Both the position numbers and the translations under genes were made by a program. Below, piece by piece: positions 1 to 8,727 of a DNA stretch of 64,000 nt. This DNA comes from Symbiodinium natans. Lineage: Eukaryota; Sar; Dinophyceae; Suessiales; Symbiodiniaceae. The stretch spans positions 581,001-645,000 of the forward strand of contig CAJNDS010001890.1 of NCBI GenBank assembly GCA_905221605.1, in the 5' to 3' direction. Each line of letters starts with the position of its first letter. Positions within the stretch are counted from its first letter, which is position 1. A model generated the notes under the pieces. The model saw only the letters and a program-made list of their open reading frames with translations. It searched no databases and was not told the origin of the DNA.

Positions 1-118
1 TTTAGGTTTAGGGTTTAGGGTTTAGGGTTTAGGGTTTAGGGTTTAGGGTTTAGGGTTTAGGGTTTAGGGTTTAGGGTTTAGGGTTTAGGGTTTAGGGTTT
101 TAGGGTTTAGGGTTTTTG
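1..118 (+). repeat. TTTAGGG array at window edge
   Basis: About 16 TTTAGGG units. A true left chromosome end would read CCCTAAA on this strand, so the array points the wrong way for a terminal telomere and is interstitial. Confidence 0.95.
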
Positions 119-1399
119 GGTTCAGAATGAGAGGTGTGGGAGCAGCCTGGCTCCGTGATCATTTCTCTAGATGGCCTCCGCTGTAGCTATATAAGAATTC
201 TAGAACCTGAGCTGCAATTGTTCGTATATTGATTCGTAGACCTGAAATGAATGCAATAATGTGCTCAAAGCTGTCAAGTTGGCAGCATGATTCCTTGTCC
301 ATGATCCGGGATCAGGACCTGTTCTTTGCCTACGCCATGCTTGAATACTCAAGCCTGAAACCATTAGGGTGTCATAGGGCCTCATAGGGCTTGATAGGGT
401 TTAATCAGGTTTAATAGGGCTTCATATGAAGGGTTTACACCTTGTGGATTTGGGTCGCCGAAGTCGTCGTAGTCCTACACCCTATGCCAACAGCAGTCAG
501 TAGGGCTGCCTACCATCCACGGACAGGCACGTGGTTGAGTCGTCCTGTCGACATAGCGGTGCATAGGCGTGGCTGAGAATTTCAGGCTCCAGGGTTTAGG
601 GCGGTTGAAGATTTCAGAAACCCTAAACCCTAAACTCTAACCCTAAACCGTAAACTCATACGGTCGTTATACCCACGATCCTACTACATCCTCGGGTCCA
701 AGACCAAGGGCCAAGATGGCTTCAATTCAGCCACAGAGGGCCCATCGTCTGGGATGTTGGGCTTGGTGAACTCAAGAATACCTTAAAACCTGCTTGTTTG
801 TAGGTTACCTAAGAATCCCACATTATGAGGGGCTTCATAGGAAGAGCCTACAAAAAACTAGGTTTTGGGTTCTTAAGGTAAAGGCATACAAGAAAAGCAC
901 GCTTGCAATCATGCACTCAAGAACCTCCATTAAGGGCTATTGCGCAGTAGACGCCAGCGTGACCTAGGCCTTGGGGCACAAGGCCCGAAGGACAGCGAGC
1001 ATGCAACCGAAACTCCACACACTCTGAACTCGAAACTCAGAACCCCGAACTACCCTGCGTGCATCATTTCACAAGGCGGCAAGAGTCCCTGCAATGCCAC
1101 AAAAGCCTGGAAGATAAGCCATGGTAAGCAAAACAGTAAGAAACAAATACACAGGATTCTCCCAGACATTGGGGGTCTTGTGTCTTATGAGGACCTCATA
1201 GGCGGAGGGACTGCTTGGATGAGGGGAAACTCAGTTTATGCACTAAACCCGCTAACTGAGTTGCTGAGTTCATAAGCCCCCAAAAAGTGTACAGTTTCAG
1301 TTCTATAGGGTCTATGGGGGATTATAGTATCCCAAAAAAGTGTAAAGTGTACTCATTCAGCTACTAAGCTAAATTGCAGGCAGCGCTCCTCACCGGCAG
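119..1399. other. no convincing gene; repeats and one IR-5 element
   Basis: Unique sequence with scattered telomere-like heptamers. A 111-codon plus-strand frame at 940-1275 has no recognisable features and I do not call it coding. One IR-5 inverted-repeat element lies inside. Confidence 0.5.
779..880. mobile_element. IR-5 inverted-repeat element, copy 1
   Basis: Begins CCTTAAAACCTGCTTGTTTG and ends with the near complement GGTTTTGGGTTCTTAAGGTA, with TAGGTTACC and GAGCCTAC inside. The same element recurs at 1468, 9147 and 36076. It is a non-coding MITE-like unit. Confidence 0.7.
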
Positions 1400-1442
1400 G
1401 TGCTGCCGAAGCTTCCTGGATGCCTAGCGGGAAGCAGCCATG
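1400..1442 (+). CDS. gene A candidate 5' exon
   Basis: Open stretch between a GGCAG acceptor and a GTGAGG donor, reading VLPKLPGCLAGSSH. Phase does not join cleanly to the next candidate exon, so this is a weak call. Confidence 0.25.
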
Positions 1443-1467
1443 GTGAGGGTACGCAAGGTTTCGGACT

Positions 1468-1571
1468 GCCTTAAGAACCCAAAACCTACTTCTTTGTAGG
1501 TTACCTAAGAATCCTATAAGGGGTTTTTTAAGAAGAGCCTACAAAAAAGTTGGTTTTGGGTTCTTAAGGTA
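1468..1571. mobile_element. IR-5 inverted-repeat element, copy 2
   Basis: CCTTAAGAACCCAAAACC at the left and GGTTTTGGGTTCTTAAGG at the right form complementary termini around a TAGGTTACCTAAGAATCC core. Confidence 0.75.
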
Positions 1572-1838
1572 TAGCTTGCAACCAGGATCTCGGGCATGGG
1601 GTTAGGGTTTGCGAGGCTCACAAGGGGCTACATGTCATGTGGTCAACCGCAAAACCCGAAAGCCTGACAACCAATGTAAGGCCGACCAGCCCTGTAAAAA
1701 TGTAAAAGCTGTACTGCCTCCATTTAAACTCCAGGAACTCTGAGAATTCCATTAAACCCTGAAACCGAAGAATAACAAAGACGTCGCTGGACAACGACCA
1801 ACTCAAAAACCTGAGCCCGAATCTCAAAATGCACGCAC

Positions 1839-1866
1839 AGCCCCCCCCCCCCCCCCCCCCCCCCCC
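1839..1866. repeat. poly-C tract
   Basis: Run of about 27 C. Similar C or G homopolymers recur near 17745, 35912, 41773, 47440 and 50582. Confidence 0.95.
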
Positions 1867-2189
1867 GCAGTGCAATTGACGAAAAAAACCCACAAGCCCT
1901 GAAAACCCTCCGAAAACATCGATCCCCTAAAACCCATCAGGGTATTATCGACATGCGCATGGCGGGACTGAAGGCCAAAAGCCCAAACAACCCGCGAGCC
2001 TTTGGGCGGGGTGTAGGATTTAGGACTGGTTTGGGGATGCTAGGGGCATTTAACTTGCGCTATGAGTCCCAAAGTCCAAAACCGACAGGGTTTAGGGTTG
2101 AGGGTTTAGGGTGCAGGGTTTAGGGTTTAGGGTCTAGGGCTCTGTCTCTCTCCTTCGCCCCTCTCTTTCTCCTGTCTGTGCCTTGCAAG

Positions 2190-2225
2190 TCCGCCCTCGA
2201 CGCCTGTCACAGCATTCCCGCGCAG
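2190..2225 (+). CDS. gene A exon A0 (candidate)
   Basis: Acceptor GCAAG, donor CAG|GCAAGG of GC type resembling the GTAAGG consensus. Reads SALDACHSIPAQ with GC-rich third positions. Phase 0 at both ends. Confidence 0.4.
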
Positions 2226-5200
2226 GCAAGGAGCTGTCTCTGAGGTTCTATATGGGAGTTCTCATGCAAGGTCCCTTTTTGGGCACCTGAGCCGGAACTT
2301 TAATTTAAAACGGGCAACCTTTAGAGAACTGACCACAAAGGGCTCTTCGGTACTATTTGGGTGTTAGGGCTTTAGGGTTTTGCGTGCTGTAGGGTTCAGG
2401 CTCGCGCGTCAGGTTGAGGTCTAAAGTGGGTTCTAGGGCTTAGGGTTTAGGGTTTACGGTTACAAACTTACGGTCAAAGCTCGGATACCCTCGGTCGTTA
2501 AACAAGTACAAGGACTGCCAAGACATGCTGGGCTCGCGGCGCTCTCAAGCCACGAAGGGAGCATAGGAACAAGAGTGCGCGTGGTAGGGTTATAGAAAAC
2601 GTTTTTTTGCAGGATCACAGGCGCCAAGAGATTATAAAAATGGGGGTGTTCTGTGCCTCTCCCAGGCATGCTTGTAAGGTACGTAGGGCGCCTTGGGCTC
2701 AATCTTCTGTATGTGTAGACCCTGAAGCTTAAACCCTAAACTGAATGTGGGGTTTGGGTTCTTTGGATTAGGCCTCGCTCTCCCCAGAAAGCGCCAGTGA
2801 CAGGGCGCGCAGACGCCTCATGGGTGGGGAAACTTCAATCAGTCGGGGGTTTCGGGTTTGCCCCAAGGGTCCATGTACCTCGTTATTATATACTTGGGCC
2901 CCAAAGTCCCCAAAAAGGACGTACTTTAAGGCCCAAGTATGCCACATCTAGGTACATGGACCCTTAGGGTTAGGGTTTCAAGGGTAAGTATAGGGTGTAT
3001 ACGGGTGTCGGGTTGATGTCAGGCTTAGTTTGGGCTCTCCTGCATTGACATGTAATTACGGGGCTCAGGCTTGTGGATATGTAGGGATTCAGGGGAGATG
3101 GTTGGGTTTCCCTAAGCCCTGAACCCTGTGCGAAAGCCCAGGCAAGAGTCAACTTTAGCCTTTCTATCACCCCAAAGAACAATCATCCCTAATCTTCCAC
3201 CCCAGCAGCAAAAAAGCTGAGTCTCCAGTCCCCTGGTTCGACCTTACTTCTCCAAATAACCCAGGGGAAAAGAAAGGTTAAGATTTCTTCAAAAACTACT
3301 CCTACTAAATAACCAAACCCAAAAAGTTAAAAGTTCAACTCCTGGCTACGTATAAGTAACCATCATCCCAAACCGCGTGAGAGCGCCGTCGGCCTGTAGA
3401 GGTCCTTCTGGTCAAAGTCGCCGGTGCCGTCATCGGTCTTTGGGGCCTGAAAAAAAGTGATTCCTGGGGGTTTGGCGGAAGTTTAGCTAGGGGCTTAAGG
3501 TGGTTTGGGGCTTAAGGTGGTTTGGGGTTTAAGGTGGTTTGGGGTTTGGCGGAAGTTTAGTTTGGGTTTAAGGTGGTTTGGGGTTTAAGGTGGTTTGGGG
3601 TTAAGGTGCTTGAGGGTTTATATAGTGGGCCGGTTGGTTCCTTCTCACAAGGCGTCCGGGTACACATAAAAAGGACCACCACTTAGAGAACTCCCCTAAA
3701 CCCTAAACCCTAAACCCTAAACCCTAAACCCTAAACCCTAAACCCTAAACCCTAAACCCTAAACCTAAACCCTAAACCCTAAACCCTAAACCCTAAACCC
3801 TAAACCCTAAGCCCTAGGCTGCCCCTTAGGCCTCCTTTGCTACAGCCAATCAAGCCTCGGAGCCTGGTAGGTCTATATCCAAAAGTATGGACTTAAGGGT
3901 TAGGGTTTAGGGTTTAGGGTTTAGGGTTTAGGGTTTAGGGTTTAGGGTTTAGGGTTTAGGGTTTAGGGTTTAGGGTTTAGGGTTTAGGGGTTAGGGGTTA
4001 GGGTTTAGGGACTTTAAGGGTTAGGCATAGGCATTGTAGGGTTCAAAAAGGGTTTAGTTAAGCACAGTCCTAAGGCGCACAGTAAACCCTAGAAAGTTGG
4101 AACATGGTTTAAGCTAAACCCTAAACCCTAAACCCTAAACCCCAAACCCTAAACCCTAAACCCTAAACCCTAAATCCTAAACCTAGGCTGTAGGGGCTCA
4201 GGGCTCCCGGCTGGTGTCGTAGCCAAGGAGATCGCGGTCGATGCCGCCTCGGAGCACAGCTGGAGCGGGCTTGGACCAAATGAGTCAGAATTGCAGGGTT
4301 TAGGGTTTCGGGTTTAGGGTGTAGGGTTTAGGGTTTAGCGGAAATTGTACATAAGCCCTGAGCCAGTATGAGCCCTACACGCCGAAAAAGAAACCGTCCA
4401 AGGATCAATGTACTTATGTAGCATATACTTGGCCCCTAAAGCTACGACATAGGAACCCCTTTAAGGCCCAAGTATATGCCCTAAATGGATCCTTAGCGAC
4501 CCCGGCCTGTGGACTCCGGGTGTGGGATCCCCGGGTTTAGGGTTTAGGGTTTAGGGTTCCCCGGGTGTGGGATCGAGAGGGCTCCTTAACCTTCCATCCT
4601 GGGGCTTGTCGGGTTCAGGGTTTAGGGGGTGAGGGTTTAGCACGATTGAAGGTTTCCAGGCAACTGCATGGAAACGCTCCGAAGCTGCTAGGTTTGTAGT
4701 CCAGAGTCAAAGCCCAAAACCCTGAACCCCTTTTCGTACGAAATCCTTTACAACCCCAAAAATAACCCTAAACCTAAAATTTTTAAAACCCTAAACCCAA
4801 CCCTCCATAACCTAGACCATCCTTTTCAACCCTTCTTCACCAATTTTTGGCCCATGGCCGCCCAAAAGCAACAACTCGCCTGCAATGCCTGGCCGGGGCC
4901 CTGACCGTGTTGGCGGTTGTGGCCGGCGTGCCAAGGTCCGAATGGATCACGAAATGCTCCGTCTCGGCGGATGAACTATGCCCTAAACCCTAAACCCTAA
5001 ACCCTAAACTCCTGGATCCCCTGAACCCCTCACCGTTCAAGCCGAAACCCAAAACCCTGAGTCCTCCCGTTAAGGGAGGACTCCACGACGATTTTGGGCT
5101 GTGGGTCTAGGCTCAGAAAGCTCGGAGTTTCGGACTGAGGCACGGTTTAGGTTCCGGGGCTTAGGCATACGTAACAGTTTAGGTCAGGACCATTTTGGGC

Positions 5201-8200
5201 TCAGGGGTGTAGGGGACAGGGCCTTCGCGGGCTTAGGGTGGGGCAGGCCTCTAGATTTTGGGACGTCCCTCTCCTGGCCTTCTGCGTGCCAACAGCCAAT
5301 GCTCTCTCAACCAGCATGTACAGGTGCTGGTACCTCAAGACTAAGCTTCATGCTCTTGAAGAGGCATGAAGAAAACCACTTCAACGTTCGCACCCCCCCC
5401 CCCCCATGCCCACGCCAAGAGCGTCTTCGATCACAGGGTCCCTTATAAATACCTCCGAAGTAAGGACCGCTTTGGGGCAAACTTTGCGGTACCCATCTAA
5501 CTGCGGGCCCTTGTATTGAGGCCACTCAAAATAGGGACCATAACATATTAAGGAACTGGCCATATGTTGCAAGCTCCCGGAAGGCGGAACCGCTTCTATA
5601 AAGACCTTGACCCAGCTTGAACAGATCTGAACCCGAAATCTTGAATCCCCTCCCCCCCCCCCCGAAGAATAAAGAGACTAGCATTTTAGATGCACTGGGC
5701 ATTGGGAGATCTGCACTGAAGCAAAACCCTCAAATCCTGAAGCCCTTAAGCCCTAAACCCTAAACCCCAAACAAACCTAAACCCTAAACCCTAGACCTTC
5801 AACCCCCCCCCCCCAAAAAAAAACAAAAAACCCTAAACCCTAAACCCTAAACCAAAAACCCTGAACCCAAGCCTATACATGTTGGTGTTCCACGGCGCAC
5901 GCGTTCGCGGATCGCTCCAGTGCGCGCTGGTGCCTGCGGCCGGCTGCGAGGTCTTCGGTCTGAGAAGCCCTATGCCTTTTGAGGCTACGCCCTAAACTCT
6001 AAACCCTAAACCCTAAACCCCAAACCCCAAACCCTAAACCCTAAACCCCCCCCAAAACTCAGTTTTCTGGTTTGTGGACCCAAAACCTTGCTTCTCATCC
6101 AGGCTATAGGTTTGAGCGGAACCTGATGTTAATGTCCCTGTGCGCTCTGCTTCCTAGAACCTGCATCGTATTGCTTGGGGCTTATGCAACCGAAACCCAG
6201 AACTCTGCAATCCGAAGTCCGGCAAACCTGTACTAAGCTCCGCCGAATCCTTAGAAATGCCCTACCTGAACTCCCCACCCCCGCCCCCCCCACCCGAAAT
6301 CCCATAAAGCCTAAAACAAAATTCTTAGCACCCGAAGCTCGAAAAGCCCAAAAATGAACCCTAAAAACCCAAAATTCTAAGCACCCTAAGCTCGAAAAGC
6401 CCTACACCCGGGTGATGCAGAAGCCGTCAGCTCAGAATCGTGAGCTTGGGGCGCGGCGCCCTGGCACAACGCAGCTCAGCCTGGCAAATAGCGTTTGGCC
6501 TTGGGGGTTGCCAGGAAATCTTCATAACTGACATAACCAACATGGTACAAGTTCAACAACTCTGAACATGTACATGTATGTATGTATGTGTGTATGTATG
6601 TATGTACGTATGTATGTATGTATGTATGTATGTATGTATGTATGTATGTATGTGTATCTATAAATATATATTGTATGCATAGCTCTTGTCATTTACATAT
6701 CCCGAAAAGCACTCGATAAGCTCCGACATAGGGACAAACCGAGTAATTACATGGACCCTCCGATGTACGGCACCACACGTTTGATTCCTGCCACGGCTGC
6801 TTTTGGAGCACATAAGGCGCGATAAGAGCTTACCCCAAACCCTGTAGATGGTGCCGTCCTTGGTGACCTCTGCCATAGGCTCACAAAGCTCCGCGCAGCT
6901 CCCGATCCCATGAGGCTCGGGAGCATCCACCAAGCCAGCATGAAGATCAGCGGACGCCATGAATGCACAAAGTGGTACTTGCCCTCCAGATGCGAGATGC
7001 TCTGGCTGCTCAAAGTGCTACCCTGTACGTCACCGAACACTATTTTGTTCGAATCCCTGTGCCCGCAACATGCAACCAAGATTCAATTCAAGGCGTCCCT
7101 GGCAATTAGACTTCTTGCTCGGAAAGCACGTTAATCAGCCAGAGCAGCTAGGGGCTAAAGCCATGCAGACGCAAACACCATAAGCCTAATGTAGGTGGCG
7201 GAATAATTACTGATAGTACGCCCTTATGGTCGCTTCATACTTATACTGCAATGACCCCCCAAACCCGAATTATTCAGGCCACTATAGTACCCTAAGGGTC
7301 CATGTACCTCATTATTACAAAGTTGGGCCCCAAAGTCCCTATATAGGAAGTACTCTAAGGCCCAAGTATCCCTATTTCGGTACATGGACCCTTAGGGTTG
7401 TAGGCCTAAACTCCTCTACCCAGCACTGTAGTTTGCCCGGCCTTCTCCGGATCGATGGCACCTGCAGGCGAAGCCAAAATGTGGAGAAAAAAGCCGGCAG
7501 AAATGAATCGCCAGGTAGCTTAGTTGTGCTGAAAACCCTTTGAACATCATTCATGAAAAGGTTCCCCGAAAGAGGAAAGAAGGGAAATTACAAAAATATC
7601 CCAAAGCACAACAGGGTCCTTGCAGGGCTTGGTGCTATCGGAAGCAGTGATGCAACACGGAGCCTACACCCCGTCACCCATCTCATACAAGCCCGCAATA
7701 CCCCCCCGCCCCCTTCCCCTGAAGACCAACTTTAAAGAGCCCCTTCCTCAGACCGATGCGCCGCGATGCGCCTGGGGTGTCGTGGGTGGGCGGGATCCCC
7801 CTTTTTTTCAACATCGCCCCTCTGTCGTGTTCCGGCTCAGGCAGGTCGAGAGGTTCATCTTCAGCAGCGCGCTGAAGCTCGGGAACTGGTTCCTGCCACA
7901 CATGCCGAACCCAGAGGTCAAGCCCTTGAGCTCCGTGGGTTTAGGATGGGTCAAGCCCTTGTGATCTTCTTGGGTCTAGGATGTACAGCCAATTGACCTG
8001 AATAGGGGATACTGTACTTCCTACATAGGGACTTTGGGGCCCAAGTATACAATAATGAGGTACATGGCCCCTGATGGAAAGGATGATTTAGGCTTCAGGT
8101 TTTCGCCCTAAGCCCTTACACCCTAAACCTCTAGACCTCGAGCTTTGGTGTTGAGTAGTAGTGCTTCGATGACAATAGGCGTCCACAGCGTCTCCCTCCG

Positions 8201-8544
8201 AGTGTTTACGGTTCAGGGCTTAGGTACCCTAAACCCTAAACCGACCCTGATCCCAATCAAGCTTGCTCAACAAAGCACGGCTTATGGGGTTTAGGGACAT
8301 CCACTGCTTATCTCGGAACCCGAAGCCCGCATTACTAAACCCGATGTTCTGAGCCCTAACCCTAACTAGACCCTGAACCCTGAACCCTGAACTCTACACC
8401 CTAAACCCTAGAGACCAACATCTTGCAAACCAGTAAACCCAAGTCGCGCCACTTCGGCGGAGCATGCCAACAGCTCAGTTTCAATCCCCAACCCCAAGCA
8501 TCTCAAGAAACTCCACGGAGGGAACCCTCTTGGCCTTCAACAGG
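2190..8544 (+). CDS. gene A: multi-exon plus-strand gene, function unknown
   Basis: A chain of short plus-strand exons with compatible phases from 3830 to 8544, with two possible upstream exons. Telomere-type arrays and inverted-repeat elements occupy the introns. The joined product contains hydrophobic segments (VLLVKVAGAVIGLW; LAGALTVLAVVAGVPSLYML) followed by a C-terminal part with FIFSSALKLGNWFLP and SIPNPKHLKKLHGG. I recognise no family. The true start and stop are not established: after 8544 the frame either splices at GGTTTAGGG or reads into the telomere array and stops near 8598. Gene A converges on gene B. GC-rich exons also leave open frames on the minus strand, so some exon strands could be wrong. 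Confidence 0.5.
2865..2969. mobile_element. IR-1 element, copy 1
   Basis: About 105 bp. AAGGGTCCATGTACCT at the left and AGGTACATGGACCCTTAG at the right are terminal inverted repeats; ACTTGGGCCCCAAAGTCC and GTACTTTAAGGCCCAAGTAT form an inner stem. At least 14 copies in the window. Confidence 0.85.
3402..3443 (+). CDS. gene A exon A1 (hydrophobic)
   Basis: After acceptor TAGAG the frame reads VLLVKVAGAVIGLW, a possible membrane segment. The 3' boundary is uncertain (GC or GT donor within a few bases). Confidence 0.4.
3697..3810 (-). repeat. CCCTAAA array
   Basis: About 16 units on the plus strand, immediately left of exon A2. Together with the TTTAGGG array at 3893 it boxes that exon. Confidence 0.97.
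3830..3866 (+). CDS. gene A exon A2
   Basis: Acceptor CTTAG, donor GTAGGT. Reads ASFATANQASEP and ends in phase 1, matching the start phase of exon A3. Confidence 0.5.
3893..4010 (+). repeat. TTTAGGG array
   Basis: About 16 TTTAGGG units to the right of exon A2, with a few degenerate units at the end. Confidence 0.97.
4223..4264 (+). CDS. gene A exon A3
   Basis: Acceptor CGTAG, donor GCGGGC. Reads KEIAVDAASEHSW with about 90% GC in third positions. The minus strand is also open here (LRGGIDRDLLGYDTSREP then stop), so strand is not certain. Confidence 0.5.
4401..4496. mobile_element. IR-1 element, divergent copy
   Basis: Keeps ATATACTTGGCCCCTAAAG and TTTAAGGCCCAAGTAT and the terminal ATCCTTAG, but the ends have diverged. 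Confidence 0.6.
4869..4935 (+). CDS. gene A exon A4 (hydrophobic)
   Basis: Acceptor AAAAG, donor CCAAG|GTCCG. Reads TRLQCLAGALTVLAVVAGVP, a likely transmembrane helix. Start phase 1 fits A3 and end phase 2 fits A5. Confidence 0.6.
5872..5950 (+). CDS. gene A exon A5
   Basis: Acceptor CCAAG, donor GAG|GTCTTC. Joined to A4 the frame continues SLYMLVFHGARVRG, then LQCALVPAAGCE. Phases 2 then 0. Third positions are about 80% G or C. Confidence 0.6.
6421..6483 (+). CDS. gene A exon A6
   Basis: Acceptor ATGCAG, GC donor CTG|GCAAAT. Reads KPSAQNRELGARRPG and then TTQLSL. Phase 0 to 0. Confidence 0.45.
6572..6656. repeat. (ATGT)n microsatellite
   Basis: About 20 tetranucleotide units of TATG/ATGT with a few interruptions. 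Confidence 0.95.
6889..7016 (+). CDS. gene A exon A7
   Basis: Acceptor CAAAG, GC donor AAAGT|GCTACC. Contains MRLGSIHQASMKIS and CTKWYLPSRCEMLWLL. A competing minus-strand reading (ASADLHAGLVDAPEPHG to VTKDGTIYRVWG, followed by a good GTAAGC donor at about 6830) exists; plus is preferred because phases 0 and 2 join the neighbours. Confidence 0.45.
7291..7397. mobile_element. IR-1 element, copy 3
   Basis: Complete copy with CTAAGGGTCCATGTACCT and GGTACATGGACCCTTAG ends and GGGCCCCAAAGTCCC inside. Confidence 0.85.
7424..7514 (+). CDS. gene A exon A8
   Basis: Acceptor ACCCAG, donor CAG|GTAGCT. Reads TVVCPAFSGSMAPAGE and then AKMWRKKPAEMNRQ. Phase 2 to 0. Confidence 0.5.
7845..7934 (+). CDS. 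gene A exon A9
   Basis: Acceptor AGGCAG. Reads VERFIFSSALKLGNWF then LPHMPNPE, with nearly 90% GC in third positions, the strongest plus-strand signal here. The donor is either GAG|GTCAAG (7916) or TCC|GTGGGT (7934). Confidence 0.6.
7996..8074. mobile_element. IR-1 element, truncated copy
   Basis: The right two thirds of IR-1 in inverted orientation: TAGGGACTTTGGGGCCCAAG then GAGGTACATGG. Confidence 0.65.
8434..8544 (+). CDS. gene A exon A10 (last recognised)
   Basis: Reads SIPNPKHLKKLHGGNPLGLQ near its end. The following GGTTTAGGG can act as a donor, or the frame may run on through the repeat to a stop near 8598. Confidence 0.4.
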
Positions 8545-8595
8545 GTTTAGGGTTTCGGGTTTACGGTTTTCGTCACAAGAATTGGCCATGGGCTT

Positions 8596-8648
8596 AAACC
8601 CTAAACCCTAAACCCTAAACCCTAAACCCTAAACCCTATAAACCCTAG
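8596..8648 (-). repeat. CCCTAAA array at gene B 3' end
   Basis: Seven CCCTAAA units directly downstream of the gene B stop codon, in the gap between convergent genes A and B. Confidence 0.95.
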
Positions 8649-8653
8649 CTCAG

Positions 8654-8727
8654 TTAAAAGTGCGAGGGCGGCCAGCACTCGGGGAGCTCCCCCTGGTTGC
8701 TGTGGTCACGGATCGACAGCATCCAGC
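8654..8727 (-). CDS. gene B terminal exon with TAA stop
   Basis: Acceptor GCCAAG inside a 14-bp direct repeat. Reads WMLSIRDHSNQGELPE and then CWPPSHF, stop TAA at 8654-8656. Third positions are about 90% G or C. Plus-strand frames are also open over this block, so strand rests on codon bias and the exact splice restoration. Confidence 0.55.

Noticed and set aside
1-118. Chromosome end (telomere)
   Set aside because: TTTAGGG runs 5' to 3' into the window; a left telomere would show CCCTAAA on this strand, and identical arrays are everywhere.
940-1275. 111-codon plus-strand ORF
   Set aside because: No splice signals, codon bias or motif; passes through repeat-like text such as CTCAGAACCCCGAAC.
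6658-7079. Minus-strand ORFs of 100 and 110 codons
   Set aside because: Credible-looking and followed by a GTAAGC donor, but the plus-strand exon A7 fits its neighbours by phase; kept only as an alternative.
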